A stretch of DNA of 64,000 nucleotides. It comes from Forficula auricularia (lineage: Eukaryota > Arthropoda > Insecta > Dermaptera > Forficulidae). A program made the position numbers and the translations under genes. The notes below the pieces were generated by a model. That model worked only from the letters and a program-made list of their open reading frames with translations. It was not told the DNA's origin and made no database searches. Positions 33,701 through 41,949 of this stretch are shown here, one piece after another; positions within the stretch are counted from its first letter, which is position 1, and the number at the start of each line of letters is the position of its first letter. Location: positions 62,001 through 126,000 of the forward strand of contig JALMQS010000277.1 of the NCBI GenBank assembly GCA_024734495.1, read 5' to 3'.

Positions 33701-36700
33701 ATTCGACCAAGATATCTCGAGACTATATTATATTTAACAAAAATTAAATATGTTTCACCTCTGTATCTACACCATTCTCCTTGAACAAAAAAATAATTTA
33801 AATTTGTATTTTTGGGATACAAAATGATATAATATTCGTATTTTTCATTCATACATATTTATCCTACATTATGTTTAAGGAGAAATAAAAGAAATATATT
33901 ATTCTGAAAATATCGAATGAAAAACATAATTCTTATAGTAATAATATACGCTATTAATGCTTTCTTGAGAAGTATTATTAGTCTTAAATCTTGATGATAC
34001 AAACAGGGCCCCGCCGGCGCGACTATAGGGCGAATGTGTGCAAAACACACAGGCGGCCAAGTCAAAGGGCGGAAAAACAGCTAGACTGACACTTGACTAA
34101 TCGACTCTCTAGAGTCTAACTGAGTGATTCTCTATCCTTTTTAAAGCTGCCGCCCCCCTAAGGGGCGGAAAATTATAGTTTGCACACGGGCAGCCGAATG
34201 GCTTGGCGCGGCCCTGCATACAAATAATATTCTTAAATTTCCCCAATTTATCACCCCATCGGATGATTATTTTACTGATCGCCACAATACACTTTTGAAT
34301 AGCAAAAATTTTTCAAGTTTGTAGCCAGTTGAAGATCACCTTAATTTTTGAGTCAAAAACGCAATTTAAACAAGACATTCTCCATCCTCAGTCTTAATGT
34401 TAGAAGCTTTTAGAAAACAATAACGATTTCTTGATTCATTAATAAAAACGTTTAGTTTGAATTATTATTGTTTCAAGATTTATTATTTGGGACATATAGA
34501 AAATTTTGCAATAATCTCATACCTATATTATATTATAAAATAATCTTTAGTTATAGAAATAAACTTATCTGATTTTTCAATCCAATTTTTGAAAAACTTT
34601 CTTTGCCAAAGAATCGAACAATCTATTTGATTTAATTTACTAAATTTGTTTAATTTTAAAAATCTTACCTTTATATTAATTTTTTTTAATTATTCTCTAA
34701 TTGAAAACTCATTTTTATTTCTAGGTAATGGTATTTATTTTGGATCTCGTTTATCCTCCAAAACCTATTGTTACTAAATCACCTACAACAAAGAAAAAAG
34801 ACAAAGGAGAAGGCACAGAAGCGGAAAAAACAAGCGATATTGAATTGGTAAGTTTTCATCTTTTATTATTATACTTTTTACATTATGGAATTATAAAGAT
34901 TTTCTCAAATATACGATATATTGAATTAAATATAAAAAGAAACGAATTATATTAATATTTTTTTATCGAAAGAAGGGCTGTCCAATGTTAAATCAATCTA
35001 ATAAAAAGATCAAATTTTTAAATACTGTTTGATTTTTGTTTTATATATTAAATTGTAAGTTGTCGAATTCCTGCAATTTTTCTATATATTTTTTCAGAAA
35101 CTTATGGGACATTACTATTTTATAAAAATATTTATTCTTGTATAAAAAATTAGTACTAGTGATAAATGACATATAATTTTACTTTTATTCCAAAAGGGCA
35201 TATTTACGCCCCCCCTGCCTGGAATCTTCCTAAATTAAAGAAAAAAATAGCCTAGAATATGCAATGTATTATCAGAACAAAATTTAATTTCAAGGGTTCT
35301 TTTCTCTAGAAATATATAAATAATTAGTACAATTTTTCATAATCATATATTTACTACCATATATGAAGAGAAAATGTGCTTTTTCCAACTTGAATAGATG
35401 GTAATATGCAAGTAATATGCAGAATAAGTTGAAACATGCAAATATATGCAGTAAAAGATTGGAAAATAAATTTTTTTATGCACTAAAAAATTAAAATTGA
35501 AGACAATATTACTTTGAAATAGTGCTATGAAAGTGAATAAAATGATAAAAGCAAGCTATAGACACCAAGTGTCAAATATGTACTTTTATTGCGAAAAAAA
35601 TTGAACAAAATTCTCATTGACTTTAATATATTAAAAAATCTTTAAACTCAAAGAAACTTTTGCACTTGAATAAAATCAACATAATCAATATAATAATGTT
35701 TCAAAAATTTTGAACGAAAAAATACGTTTGGGCTGGGGGGGGGGGGGAGTTTTATTTAACAGACACGATTGTATTGTATTGCTTTTAGTTTTTTATATTA
35801 ACAAGCTTTTCTTATTTATGTACAAATAATAAACTAATAAAATAATGCAAATATTTGACCTGCTATAATCTGATCTCTACTCTAATTTACACACACTTCA
35901 CATACACACACGAATACTCAATGGCCAAAATGGGCTATAGCTCCCGAAGACCATTAAAATAATAATAATAATAATAATAAAGAAATAATTAATAAAGGAT
36001 CTCAAAAACAATCCTAAATGTTACTTTTGAAACATCTGTATTTGTAAAAATTCTTTAATTATGCAATTTTATGCAATATTACTCAAATATGCAAAAATAT
36101 GCAGTATAGAATTTAACCCACAGTATCCTAGATGCATGATTCGGATAGATAATTGATCTTCTGGGTCGTATGTGGCGGCAATCAAAATATGCAATTGCAT
36201 AGGAATCCGGTCTCTACTAATCACTTAGGAGAACATGGAAAACACATACACATGTTATAAAAATATCGAAAACAAGTTTTACTTCTAAAGTGTTGTCGAA
36301 TCTCACGCATTTTTTTTTTTTGTCTAAAAGCTTGACTTTTGTTGCTTTCTATCAACCCGTGGTGAGCCCATGTCACAGTTACCCCAGAAGCCAGTAAAAT
36401 TGCGGTATTTAGAAGAGTGACTTGAAGGGGATTAAAGGGTTGAATCCCCGTAGGGGGCCAACTACCCCCAATTTCCAACGTTGGGGCCAAAGTACTGGAC
36501 ATAATATGAAATCTTTTACTTTATCTCAAAAGTCTTAATTTGTAATGTTAAATATATTTCGCTCTTCTAAAAAATTGTTGAATGTCCTTTATTGAGCTTT
36601 AAATTTGAGTGGCCGATCATTAAGGATGTTAACATAATATGATTCTTTTAATTTTTTTATAGATTGATGAAGATGATGATGATGACGAGGCAGCTGAATT

Positions 36701-36839
36701 AGTCAAAGAAGATCTCTTGGATGAAGATGAAATTGATAACGAGAACGAGAAAAGTGGCCCTGAAGATAACAACGCATCAGAACCATCCGCCCCAAATAGT
36801 CCTAATGTTAAGAAAAGAAAGCCAAGAAAAGCCGATTAA
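21616..36839 (+). CDS. TMX1: TMX1, thioredoxin-related transmembrane protein (six-exon gene)
   Basis: TMX1 is an ER membrane protein disulfide oxidoreductase. Joining 21616-21764, 25103-25264, 30423-30597, 32536-32637, 34725-34847 and 36663-36839 gives 888 bases, 295 residues plus stop. The order is: signal peptide (about 1-25), thioredoxin fold with active site WCPAC (54-58, the CPAC motif of TMX1) and cis-proline P100 in TALPTIF, conserved [16 protein letters not shown] and [11 protein letters not shown], one membrane helix (about 180-202), then an acidic cytosolic tail ending KKRKPRKAD. Homology to animal TMX1 runs over the whole luminal and membrane part. Start ATG has context tcaacATGG. 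All junctions are GT..AG except the exon 3 acceptor, which lacks AG. The tail has no cysteines, unlike vertebrate TMX1 with its juxtamembrane palmitoylated cysteines. Confidence 0.95.
22432..22625. repeat. Palindrome in TMX1 intron 1
   Basis: 'agagaaagaatttaattttt' at 22432 is inverted at 22606-22625, with about 85-bp arms. Just upstream (22366-22398) lies a half-preserved hammerhead on the minus strand: CUGAAGA, U, GGG..CCC, GAAAUAUAUAGUC, with no matching helix I. Confidence 0.6.
22779..22918. repeat. Inverted repeat with GC-rich arms in TMX1 intron 1
   Basis: 'gaggggtgaaccgcgat' (22779-22795) pairs with 22903-22918. 'ttaggtgtacac' (about 22801) pairs with 'gtaggtgtacac' only as a direct repeat, so the structure is mixed. 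Preceded by 'aaatatgtttcacct', which recurs near 24186, 33745 and 50370. Confidence 0.5.
23192..24440. mobile_element. 1.25-kb inverted repeat in TMX1 intron 1
   Basis: The left arm from 'aaaaaagtacatccacccaa' (23192) mirrors the right arm ending at 24440. The arms meet near 23735-23805, so each is about 550-600 bases with moderate divergence. The central segment (aaacttaagctagg) matches the repeat at 12.4 kb. No ORF. A transcript through intron 1 would contain a very long hairpin. Confidence 0.7.
24682..24846. mobile_element. Hammerhead-bearing foldback element in TMX1 intron 1
   Basis: The outer arms 'gtagggaattggacaataaa' (about 24687) and their complement (about 24832) flank one hammerhead on the minus strand. 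The right arm has lost its ribozyme. The same arms, more diverged, are in the 29.1-29.5 kb element (gggaagtggacaa). Confidence 0.6.
24731..24774 (-). ncRNA. Hammerhead ribozyme candidate (type I), near-ideal
   Basis: On the minus strand: GGGCCA, CUGAGGA, extra A, GUCGA-aauaaa-UCGAC, GAAA, CGUC, UGGCCC. Helix I is six perfect pairs (GGGCCA/UGGCCC) and helix II five perfect pairs. The cleavage triplet is GUC. It is antisense to TMX1, so it would not cut the TMX1 pre-mRNA itself. Confidence 0.8.
25103..25264 (+). CDS. TMX1: TMX1 exon 2 (CPAC active site)
   Basis: Preceded by a pyrimidine tract and CAG (tttttcag). Encodes residues 50-103 plus two bases, including [27 protein letters not shown] and cis-proline TALPTIF. 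Ends TTTCA/GTACGT. Confidence 0.95.
25411..25827. repeat. 417-bp near-perfect hairpin in TMX1 intron 2
   Basis: 'ttgcagtaaaaacccg' at 25411 is mirrored at 25812-25827. The arms are about 195 bases each with few mismatches and a loop near 25608-25630. The arms contain a copy of the 'attctag' repeat. It starts 147 bases after exon 2. Ends ttgcag/ctgcaa are flanked by (TA)n, so TA duplication cannot be judged. Confidence 0.75.
26028..26154. repeat. Short inverted repeat in TMX1 intron 2
   Basis: 'ttgtttcataggccttgctt' is mirrored at 26135-26154, leaving an 85-base loop. Confidence 0.6.
26304..27007. mobile_element. TTAA-flanked MITE, copy 1 (TMX1 intron 2)
   Basis: TTAA at 26304-26307 and 27004-27007 surround a 696-bp element with ends GGTAGTTGTTTCACGA and TCGCGAAACAACTACT. 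A second copy lies inverted at 41150-41849. TTAA duplications are typical of piggyBac-type elements, though the termini do not start with CCC as in classic piggyBac. No transposase. Confidence 0.7.
27008..28526. other. TMX1 intron 2, no feature beyond repeat scraps
   Basis: AT-rich. 'caagcagaggacaacctctt' near 27487 is a fragment of the 29.86-30.2 kb palindrome family. 28400-28480 has no recognised content. Confidence 0.4.
28625..28666 (-). pseudogene. Inactivated hammerhead motif
   Basis: The minus strand keeps CUGAAGA, a helix II stretch and CGUC, but GAAA reads AAAA after CCUCC (first G lost by substitution). That G is essential for hammerhead catalysis. Helix I is AAACC against GGUAU. 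Confidence 0.65.
28868..28910 (+). ncRNA. Hammerhead ribozyme candidate (type I), near-ideal, sense in TMX1 intron 2
   Basis: AAACC, CUGAAGA, extra A, GGAGG-gaagaau-CCUCC, GAAA, CGUC, GGUUU. Helices I and II are perfect at five pairs each and all core positions are present. Cleavage would follow the C at about 28905. It lies on the TMX1 sense strand, so if active it could cut the unspliced pre-mRNA within intron 2. Confidence 0.8.
29094..29486. mobile_element. Palindromic hammerhead element with two decayed ribozymes (TMX1 intron 2)
   Basis: The ends 'aaaatcgcagggaagtggac' and complement are inverted, with arms about 190 bases. Minus-strand motif 29159-29198 reads CUGAUAA (G8 lost), helix I GCCA/UGGC. 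Plus-strand motif 29394-29422 reads CUGAUGA but has lost most of helix II (AGUAAC before GAAA). Neither should be active. Confidence 0.65.
29861..30199. mobile_element. Hammerhead palindrome of the CUAUAG type (TMX1 intron 2)
   Basis: 'caaagagaaacaaagaggtt' (29861) is mirrored at 30180-30199. The arms are about 145 bases and include the 'gcttgatgcaaataaacata' segment and a TATA-rich tract. Fragments of the family are at 18447-18476, 27478, 57035-57055 and 63630-63840. Confidence 0.7.
29957..30002 (-). ncRNA. Hammerhead ribozyme candidate (CUAUAG helix III)
   Basis: On the minus strand: CUGAUGA, extra U, GAAGAC-caa-GUCUUC (6 perfect pairs), GAAA, CUAUAG, UC. ACUAUAGU is self-complementary. 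Helix I is only GA/UC plus weak pairs. The right-arm partner (30054-30096, plus) reads CUUGAUGAUGAUGAAG, with insertions that disrupt the box. Confidence 0.6.
30423..30597 (+). CDS. TMX1: TMX1 exon 3 (non-canonical acceptor)
   Basis: Encodes residues 104-162, with NGEFRQYRG and [13 protein letters not shown] as in other TMX1 proteins. It ends CGG/GTAAAT. The reading needs a T to complete the split codon CA/T (His, as in human TMX1). The intron then ends ...tttttCA rather than AG. No AG exists between the upstream in-frame stop (30406-30408) and the conserved GEF residues. One missing G (tttttcag/tgtg) would restore a normal site. The next AG (30460-30461) is in frame but would drop the conserved GEFRQYRG. 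Confidence 0.85.
31205..31996 (+). mobile_element. Jockey-type non-LTR retrotransposon 3' end, copy 1 (TMX1 intron 3)
   Basis: This is a 5'-truncated LINE ending in an A18 run (31979-31996). The coding part (from about 31205, ATG at 31294) gives [35 protein letters not shown] and [17 protein letters not shown], the region after the reverse transcriptase fingers and palm in Jockey/CR1-like ORF2. A frameshift near 31690 separates it from the terminal SRDWNSLP-type segment. It is about 95% identical to copy 2 at 40215-40952. Confidence 0.85.
31997..32374 (+). mobile_element. Second poly(A)-tailed retroposon fragment (TMX1 intron 3)
   Basis: Directly after the Jockey tail, 'gggattgggtcggagttaaa' (about 32058) and 'agagattgggccggagttag' (about 32240) are diverged direct copies of each other. 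The stretch ends in an A25 run (32350-32374). It looks like the 3' non-coding end of another LINE or SINE. Confidence 0.5.
32536..32637 (+). CDS. TMX1: TMX1 exon 4 (start of membrane helix)
   Basis: Preceded by ttttcag and followed by GTATGA. Encodes residues 163-196: [16 protein letters not shown], then the hydrophobic [24 protein letters not shown] is strongly conserved in TMX1. Confidence 0.93.
32739..32887. repeat. Short palindrome with hammerhead-like remnants (TMX1 intron 3/4 boundary side)
   Basis: 'tagttaaaatccaaaatatt' is inverted near 32860-32885. The right arm holds CTGATGA followed 20 bases later by CCGAAATAGTT, but the intervening stem does not pair. It is best read as a decayed family member. 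Confidence 0.45.
33195..33660 (+). pseudogene. Mariner transposase pseudogene (TMX1 intron 4)
   Basis: The first frame (to 33425) reads [25 protein letters not shown], then [21 protein letters not shown], the DNA-binding helix-turn-helix and linker of mariner transposase. After a frameshift and stops, [21 protein letters not shown] (33581-33645) matches the part after the first catalytic aspartate. The 'sgtgagtgagtgag' tract at 33500 is an internal expansion. It is clearly dead. Confidence 0.8.
34004..34216. mobile_element. Small hAT MITE with target duplication (TMX1 intron 4)
   Basis: The ends CAGGGCCCCGCCGGCGC and ggcttggcgcggccctg are inverted. The flanks are gatacaaa (33996-34003) and catacaaa (34217-34224), a 7/8 match. 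213 bp, GC-rich, no ORF. Confidence 0.8.
34725..34847 (+). CDS. TMX1: TMX1 exon 5 (end of membrane helix and cytosolic linker)
   Basis: Preceded by tttctag and followed by GTAAGT. Encodes residues 197-237: [14 protein letters not shown] ends the membrane helix, then a Lys/Glu-rich linker ([13 protein letters not shown]). No cysteine follows the membrane helix. Confidence 0.9.
35738..35751 (+). repeat. G13 homopolymer and nearby (ATA)n microsatellite
   Basis: A run of G follows 'gggctg' at about 35738-35751, and (ataata)n lies near 35957-35982. The surrounding 35200-36200 region has many 'atatgcaa' segments and looks like a decayed repeat. Confidence 0.6.
36326..36515 (-). pseudogene. COX3: NUMT: cytochrome c oxidase subunit III fragment (TMX1 intron 5)
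   Basis: The minus strand reads 59 codons without a stop: [19 protein letters not shown], then [20 protein letters not shown] and [10 protein letters not shown]. These are the conserved WPP, NT..LLASG and WAHH motifs of mitochondrial COX3. It starts near FH at about 36515 and stops abruptly at 36326, where an A-rich tract (minus strand) follows. About a quarter of the gene is present. It is a nuclear copy since it sits inside a nuclear intron and is truncated. Confidence 0.88.
36663..36839 (+). CDS. TMX1: TMX1 exon 6 (acidic tail and stop)
   Basis: Preceded by tttttatag. Encodes residues 238-295 and TAA at 36837-36839. It starts [20 protein letters not shown], an acidic cluster typical of TMX1/calnexin-like tails, and ends in a basic KKRKPRKAD. 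Confidence 0.9.
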   Translation: MDEDDDDDEAAELVKEDLLDEDEIDNENEKSGPEDNNASEPSAPNSPNVKKRKPRKAD

Positions 36840-37800
36840 ATTAAAAATTTCAAAAAAATTGTTCTCTCTACACTTCCAATCTGTTCACTCTACCCTTCCA
36901 ATCTGTTCACTCGTAGCAGTAATTTGAATTTGTGTTTAAATCAAGTGTTGCGGAACTCAGTACTTCCTTTTTCTACATCTTCATGTGTTTTTGTCTATTT
37001 TTTATTCCTAATCTATAAATATAACAAAGTGATATTCATTTGTTACCATTTGTTTTCTAAAATAATATTCTTTGTTTTTCAAATCTTCAAATTTTGCCTA
37101 TCCTCCCTCCTACCATCCTATTTTTGCCATTTTAACAAAAATTTGCAGTATTTAATATTTTTACTTTAAAAAAGCAGAAAAAATCTGTTTCGATATTTTT
37201 TAATGGTCCTTAGTTTTTTTTTTACCCAGTATTAACATTTATATATACCTATTAATACATTATATTATTTCTTTTTTTTTCTTTTAAAAAATTAATAATA
37301 AAAGTAGTAAATAACAAAGACTCAAATATTAACTGTGATAATTGTTAAAGGAAAAAAAAAATTGTGGCCTATTAATTTGTTTAAAAATATAATATTAATA
37401 TTAATAATAACAGTAAAAGAAAATACAACCTACTAGATTTGAGGACCATAAAAATTCTACATAAATATATTTTCTACCTATGACATAATTTGAAATGATA
37501 CGAAAACAAATTAAAACTTTTAGTTGAGTTTATACTACAATCTCTAAGAGCTCGTTCTCTATAGTATTATATATATATATATATATATTTAAGTTGGCAC
37601 ATTTAAAAATAGTAAGAAACATGTATTTGAAAATTTCACTTCTGTGTTATGAAATTTGCAATTTGAAATTTACATTCCAAATTTGGTACATATATATAAT
37701 ATGTATATTGTCTTAGGTGAATTAATTAATCACTGTTTTAAAAAAATGTACAGAAAATTAATTAATGATAATTTCTAATAAACATTTTTTTCTTATATTT
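36840..37800 (+). other. TMX1: Probable TMX1 3' UTR
   Basis: AT-rich sequence follows the stop with no other gene. AATAAA-like hexamers occur near 37295 (aataataaaag) and 37778 (ctaataaac). The 3' end is not fixed, and the repeat family member starting at 37921 gives a right-hand limit. Confidence 0.4.
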
Positions 37801-37920
37801 TATTGTTTTTTTTTTATTCTAATCGATAAGGTAATAAATTAGTTTGTATTTGCAATGAAGAAGATGTTCTCCATAATAATTTTTAAGGATTTAGATGTCG
37901 GTTCTAGGTGAAACATTATA

Positions 37921-38160
37921 AATAACTTATGAGGAGAATTTTCTAGGTTAAGTTTCACAAAAAGGAAATATTAAAACAAATGTATGTTTATTTTTGACAC
38001 TCGATATATATTTCGGGTTATTAGTTTTTATTTGAACTCCTGAAGATGGGCTAATAACCCGAAATATATATCGAGTGAATCAAACTCAAAATAAACATAC
38101 ATTTGTTTTAATATTTCCTTTTGTGAAACTTAACCTAGAAAATTCTCCTCATAAGTTATT
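37921..38160. mobile_element. Hammerhead palindrome of the AUAUAU type
   Basis: 'aataacttatgaggagaatt' (37921) is mirrored exactly at 38141-38160. Arms are about 105 bases. The right arm holds a complete hammerhead (38036-38076). The left arm keeps only the GAAA half. It lies just after the TMX1 3' UTR. Confidence 0.7.
38036..38076 (+). ncRNA. Hammerhead ribozyme candidate (AUAUAU helix III)
   Basis: ACUC, CUGAAGA, extra U, GGG-cuaauaa-CCC, GAAA, UAUAUA, UC, GAGU. Helix I has four perfect pairs (ACUC/GAGU) and helix II three. Helix III would be the self-complementary AUAUAUAU. The cleavage triplet is AUC, allowed by the NUH rule. Confidence 0.65.
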
Positions 38161-38341
38161 CTCCATAATACATTTTAGCATGAAAAAACACTATTTGTGC
38201 GATGGAATGAACTAGATAAGGACTAGTCAACTATTTTAACAAATACTTTTGTCTGAAAAAGCAAAGAAATAAAGGATACAATTGATGAAAATCAAGAAGA
38301 AAAGTAGAAAATTTGTGATTAATATTAATTATATAATTAAT

Positions 38342-38590
38342 AAAGTAAGTTTGCAGGTATTTGGACATTAAGGTGTAAATCAAAAAATTGTCATTGATTT
38401 AGAACAAAAAAAGAGAAAAAATTACAAATGATTTTATTCCTAAATATGTGCAGATTTGTTATATATTAATATTAATCATATTCATTGAGAAGCCTGATGA
38501 AGCCAGAATAAAGTTGGTTAAACGTCGCAAAAATCAATGACAATTTTTTGATTTACACCTTCCTGTCCAAATACCTGCAAACTTACTTAA
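38342..38590. mobile_element. Palindromic element with a mutated hammerhead
   Basis: 'aagtaagtttgcaggtattt' is mirrored near 38570-38589. In the right arm (38494-38528) CUGAUGA, an extra A, GCCA..UGGU and CGUC are present, but GAAA reads UAAA. That G12U change should kill it. Confidence 0.6.
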
Positions 38591-38665
38591 TTAATTAAAT
38601 AATATGGACGCTATGGACTTTAATAAATAATTATATAGATTGATAATAATTATAAACAAATAACA

Positions 38666-39066
38666 AATAGAAGATTCACGGGTTTTTGAACAATCTTTTT
38701 TATTAATGATAAATATCAATTTCGTACGACGTATTCATCCTTTTTCAGGACTTTTTTAAGTATTTACAATTACTTAAACATTAATCGTTGAAAAAATAGC
38801 GAGACCATCGAGACAATAATAGTGTGTATTCATAATATCCATCCCATAATAAGTTAACAAGAAATATTAAAAAAAAAATGTTAATTTATGGGATGAATAT
38901 TATGAATACATTATTTATTGTCCCGATGGTCTCACTATTTTATCAACGATTAATGTTTTAAGTAATTGAATACTTGAAAAAGTCCTGAAAAAGGACGAAA
39001 CGTCGTACGAAAATTGATATTTAACATGAATAAAAAAAAATTGTCCAAAAACCCGTGAATCTTTTA
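38666..39066. mobile_element. 400-bp palindrome with degenerate hammerhead-like cores
   Basis: 'aatagaagattcacgggttt' is mirrored at 39048-39066. Arms are about 190 bases. Both arms have CCTGAAAAAGGA followed by GAAACGTCGTACGA or a decayed form. G8 of the box is A and helix II is missing, so the relation to hammerheads is by position and GAAACGUC only. Confidence 0.6.
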
Positions 39067-40214
39067 TTTATTATTAAAATGAACATGAACCAACTAAATT
39101 TATAAACAAATAACTTTTTACCACTTCGCTTCTTGAGAGTGATCCTGTGTGTTTCAGAATCCAGACAGAAATAACCCAGTAAAGTGTGAGTCGGACTCGC
39201 ATTCCTAAGGTTCCGTACTTACAAAATACTTGAAATATTAAATTCATTTAAAACCTCACAAAAATTCAATCCTCTCCAAAATAATAATCTGATCAAAGTT
39301 TTAATACGAATTTTAATTTCGGGGAAAATAAATACATATAACTTGTAAATTTAAAGTTTGTCAATTTAATAGATTTCAAACTATGTAAACACATTGTATG
39401 GACACTAATTTGGCCCCATTTTACAGTTGAATGGAACCCTAAAGAAATCATAATCGAAAATGATTTTCTTCACGTTCCAGACATCTCTAAAAACGAATAA
39501 GCAAAAAAGAATTCAATAATGCTAGTAAATTAAATAAAAAGTATTTTAATTCTGCTCCATTGAATTTTTAAATTAATGAATTCCTTTTTAACATAATTAG
39601 TGTCACTATAATAGTATATTCAGAATCAATTTGTGAATATAGAATGTAATAAGGCTTTACAACGAGTTTTTAATTCAGTTTCATTTCATAAAGAAATTGT
39701 TTTGTTCAGTGAGAGCGAATCCTCTGCTGTGCTTATACCGATTCGAGAACAAACCATGTAGAACCAGTTTGAATAAACATTCAGTAAGATTAATCATACA
39801 TACTATTTCTTCAATATATATTTATGTTTATTGTTATTTAATCTATATGTCTTTACCGTCTTAATATTTTGAAGAAACAAGGGCGTACTCACCTTTTGTT
39901 AGAGGGGGTCAGGACCAAGAGGAAACTGCGGATTACAATTAACTAAATTATAAGAAATTTTGAAAATCCAAATTAACTGCAGTTGCCACCCCCCCTTGTC
40001 CATTCCTGAGTAAACCCAGCCATGCGAAGAAACATAATGAAACTTGAAAAAAATTAGAAAAAACTTCACTAATCGTTTATATGTACCTAATCTACATTCT
40101 TTGTTTGGTTAATTTAATAAAAATCTAGAAAATACAATCAACAAGATCGTTCGCAACAATAAAAATAAAATAAAACTAGAAGGAGCCTAAAATTAATTAA
40201 GAAATCATTCATTC

Positions 40215-40952
40215 ACTCACTAGAATTCAGGGATAAAATTTCAATGCTAGGCGTAACTCTAGGGTCTGACCTTTCATGGAATGACCATATCTCAACCACT
40301 GCTAAAGCTGCAGCGCGCAAGCTTGGTCTCCTATTTAGGTCTAGACGCTGTTATACTCCCAGTCAACTTCTTATGTTGTATAAGGCTCAAATTCGTCCCT
40401 GTCTCGAATATGGCTCTCATCTGTGGAGGGGTGCATCCAAGCATTCTCTTGCTACACTGGATGCAATTCAGAAGCGAGCAATTAAACTAATAGGAGACCC
40501 GGCTCTAACCAACTCACTCGACTCCTGGCTCACCGAAGAACCGTTTCTGCCCTTTCCCTGTACTACAGATACTATCACGGTGTCTGTTCAGTCGAGCTGA
40601 AATCTCTTATCCCCCCTAATGCCCTCTTTACGAGAAACACGCGGTTTTCTAACGCTCAGCACCCCTTCGCTGTCAAATTGGATAAAAGTCGAACAAGCGC
40701 TTTCGCCAACTCTTTTATTCCTATGACCTCCAGAGACTGGAACTCGCTCCCTGCCACCATCTTTCCCGCGACTTATAACCTTAAGCTATTTAAGACCCGT
40801 ATCCACAGATACCTTCGACCTCCGCCCAACCCATAAAATTCTTTCTTCTTCTTTTCACGATGGAGGGGCCAACCGAGGCCTTTAGGGGTTGCACCTTTTT
40901 GGTGTAACTCCTTCTCTCATCATTATCATTAAAAAAAAAAAAAAAAAAAAAA
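40215..40952 (+). mobile_element. Jockey-type non-LTR retrotransposon 3' end, copy 2
   Basis: Matches copy 1 base for base from 'actcactagaattc' onward with a constant offset of 8950, differing at scattered sites. The frame 40244-40600 is cut by a one-base deletion (DSWLTEEP instead of DSLAHRRT). Beyond it the C-terminus is better kept than in copy 1: FIPMTSRDWNSLPATIFPA, then LKLFKTRIHRYL and stop near 40836. Ends with an A22 run. Confidence 0.87.
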
Positions 40953-41149
40953 TTCAGAATAATTTATTTTTTGTTTCAAGTTGTTATTTGCATCTTACAA
41001 TTCCTGATTTGAGCTCTAACAAATAAATGTATGTATTTTATATTATTGTTTATAATAAATCTAAATTTATATCTATTGATTTTACAAAACTTAATTACAA
41101 ATGAGATTTCACATATATTAAGAATGAAAAAAACGATGTGTAGATATCA

Positions 41150-41849
41150 TTAAGGTAGTTGTTTCGTGACAATACTAGCAAAAAGTTAATACTAGAGTAT
41201 ATAGAACAGACAATAAGGATTCATAATTCATAAGTCAAAAACTTTTTGCTGTTTATGTACCACTACTAGCCAATCCCGTGCTCGTTTGACGAATCTGGCA
41301 ACATTGTCCGATCTTAAATATTTTTATCATAAAAATGACAGATAAAATACATTATAAAGGTCGATTTATTAAACAAAAAGTTGTTAATAAACTGTTGCGA
41401 CAATGGCTGGAGCGAAAAAACGTCAAAAAAAGTACTAAAGTTAATCCACTTTTTAGCTTAAATATATGCGTTGTTGCCAGCTTGTTTTTAGTGTAAATTT
41501 TTCATTATACATTTTTCATTATTTATTCATTATTATCTCAGAAACTGTGTTGTAAATATGAATTAAAATTTTCTTAAAAAATTAATTAGTTATTGTTTAA
41601 TGTTGGTTTAGTTTTTTATAACAATGGTAAGAAGAGTTTCTTAATTATAATTAAATATGTATGTGAACTTTCCGATATCCCGTATAGTGCAATGTATAAG
41701 AGTCTGAAAAACTCTATCTTTGGAATTTAATATTTCCGGAACTATATTGTTCATAAATTTCGTTTTGCCACCAGAAGTATTTAAATAATAATCTGTCTAC
41801 ATTTCAAAAAAATCCTAAGAAAACCCATTTGGTGAAACAACTACCTTAA
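41150..41849. mobile_element. TTAA-flanked MITE, copy 2 (inverted relative to copy 1)
   Basis: TTAA at 41150-41153 and 41846-41849 flank a 692-bp element. Its right end (cctaagaaaacccatttggtgaaac) corresponds to the left end of copy 1, so the copies are in opposite orientation. Sequence similarity is high along the whole length. Confidence 0.7.
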
Positions 41850-41949
41850 TCTTTTATTGATAAATTCGAATTTAAATGTAGGTGTAGATGCTTTCGTATT
41901 TCGATAATTAGCAAACGAAATTAGTTGTCAAAAATATAATTATAATATA

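Noticed and set aside
38666..39066. Active hammerheads in this palindrome
   Set aside because: GAAACGUC is present but the CUGANGA box reads CUGAAAA and no helix II can form. Only an evolutionary link is plausible.
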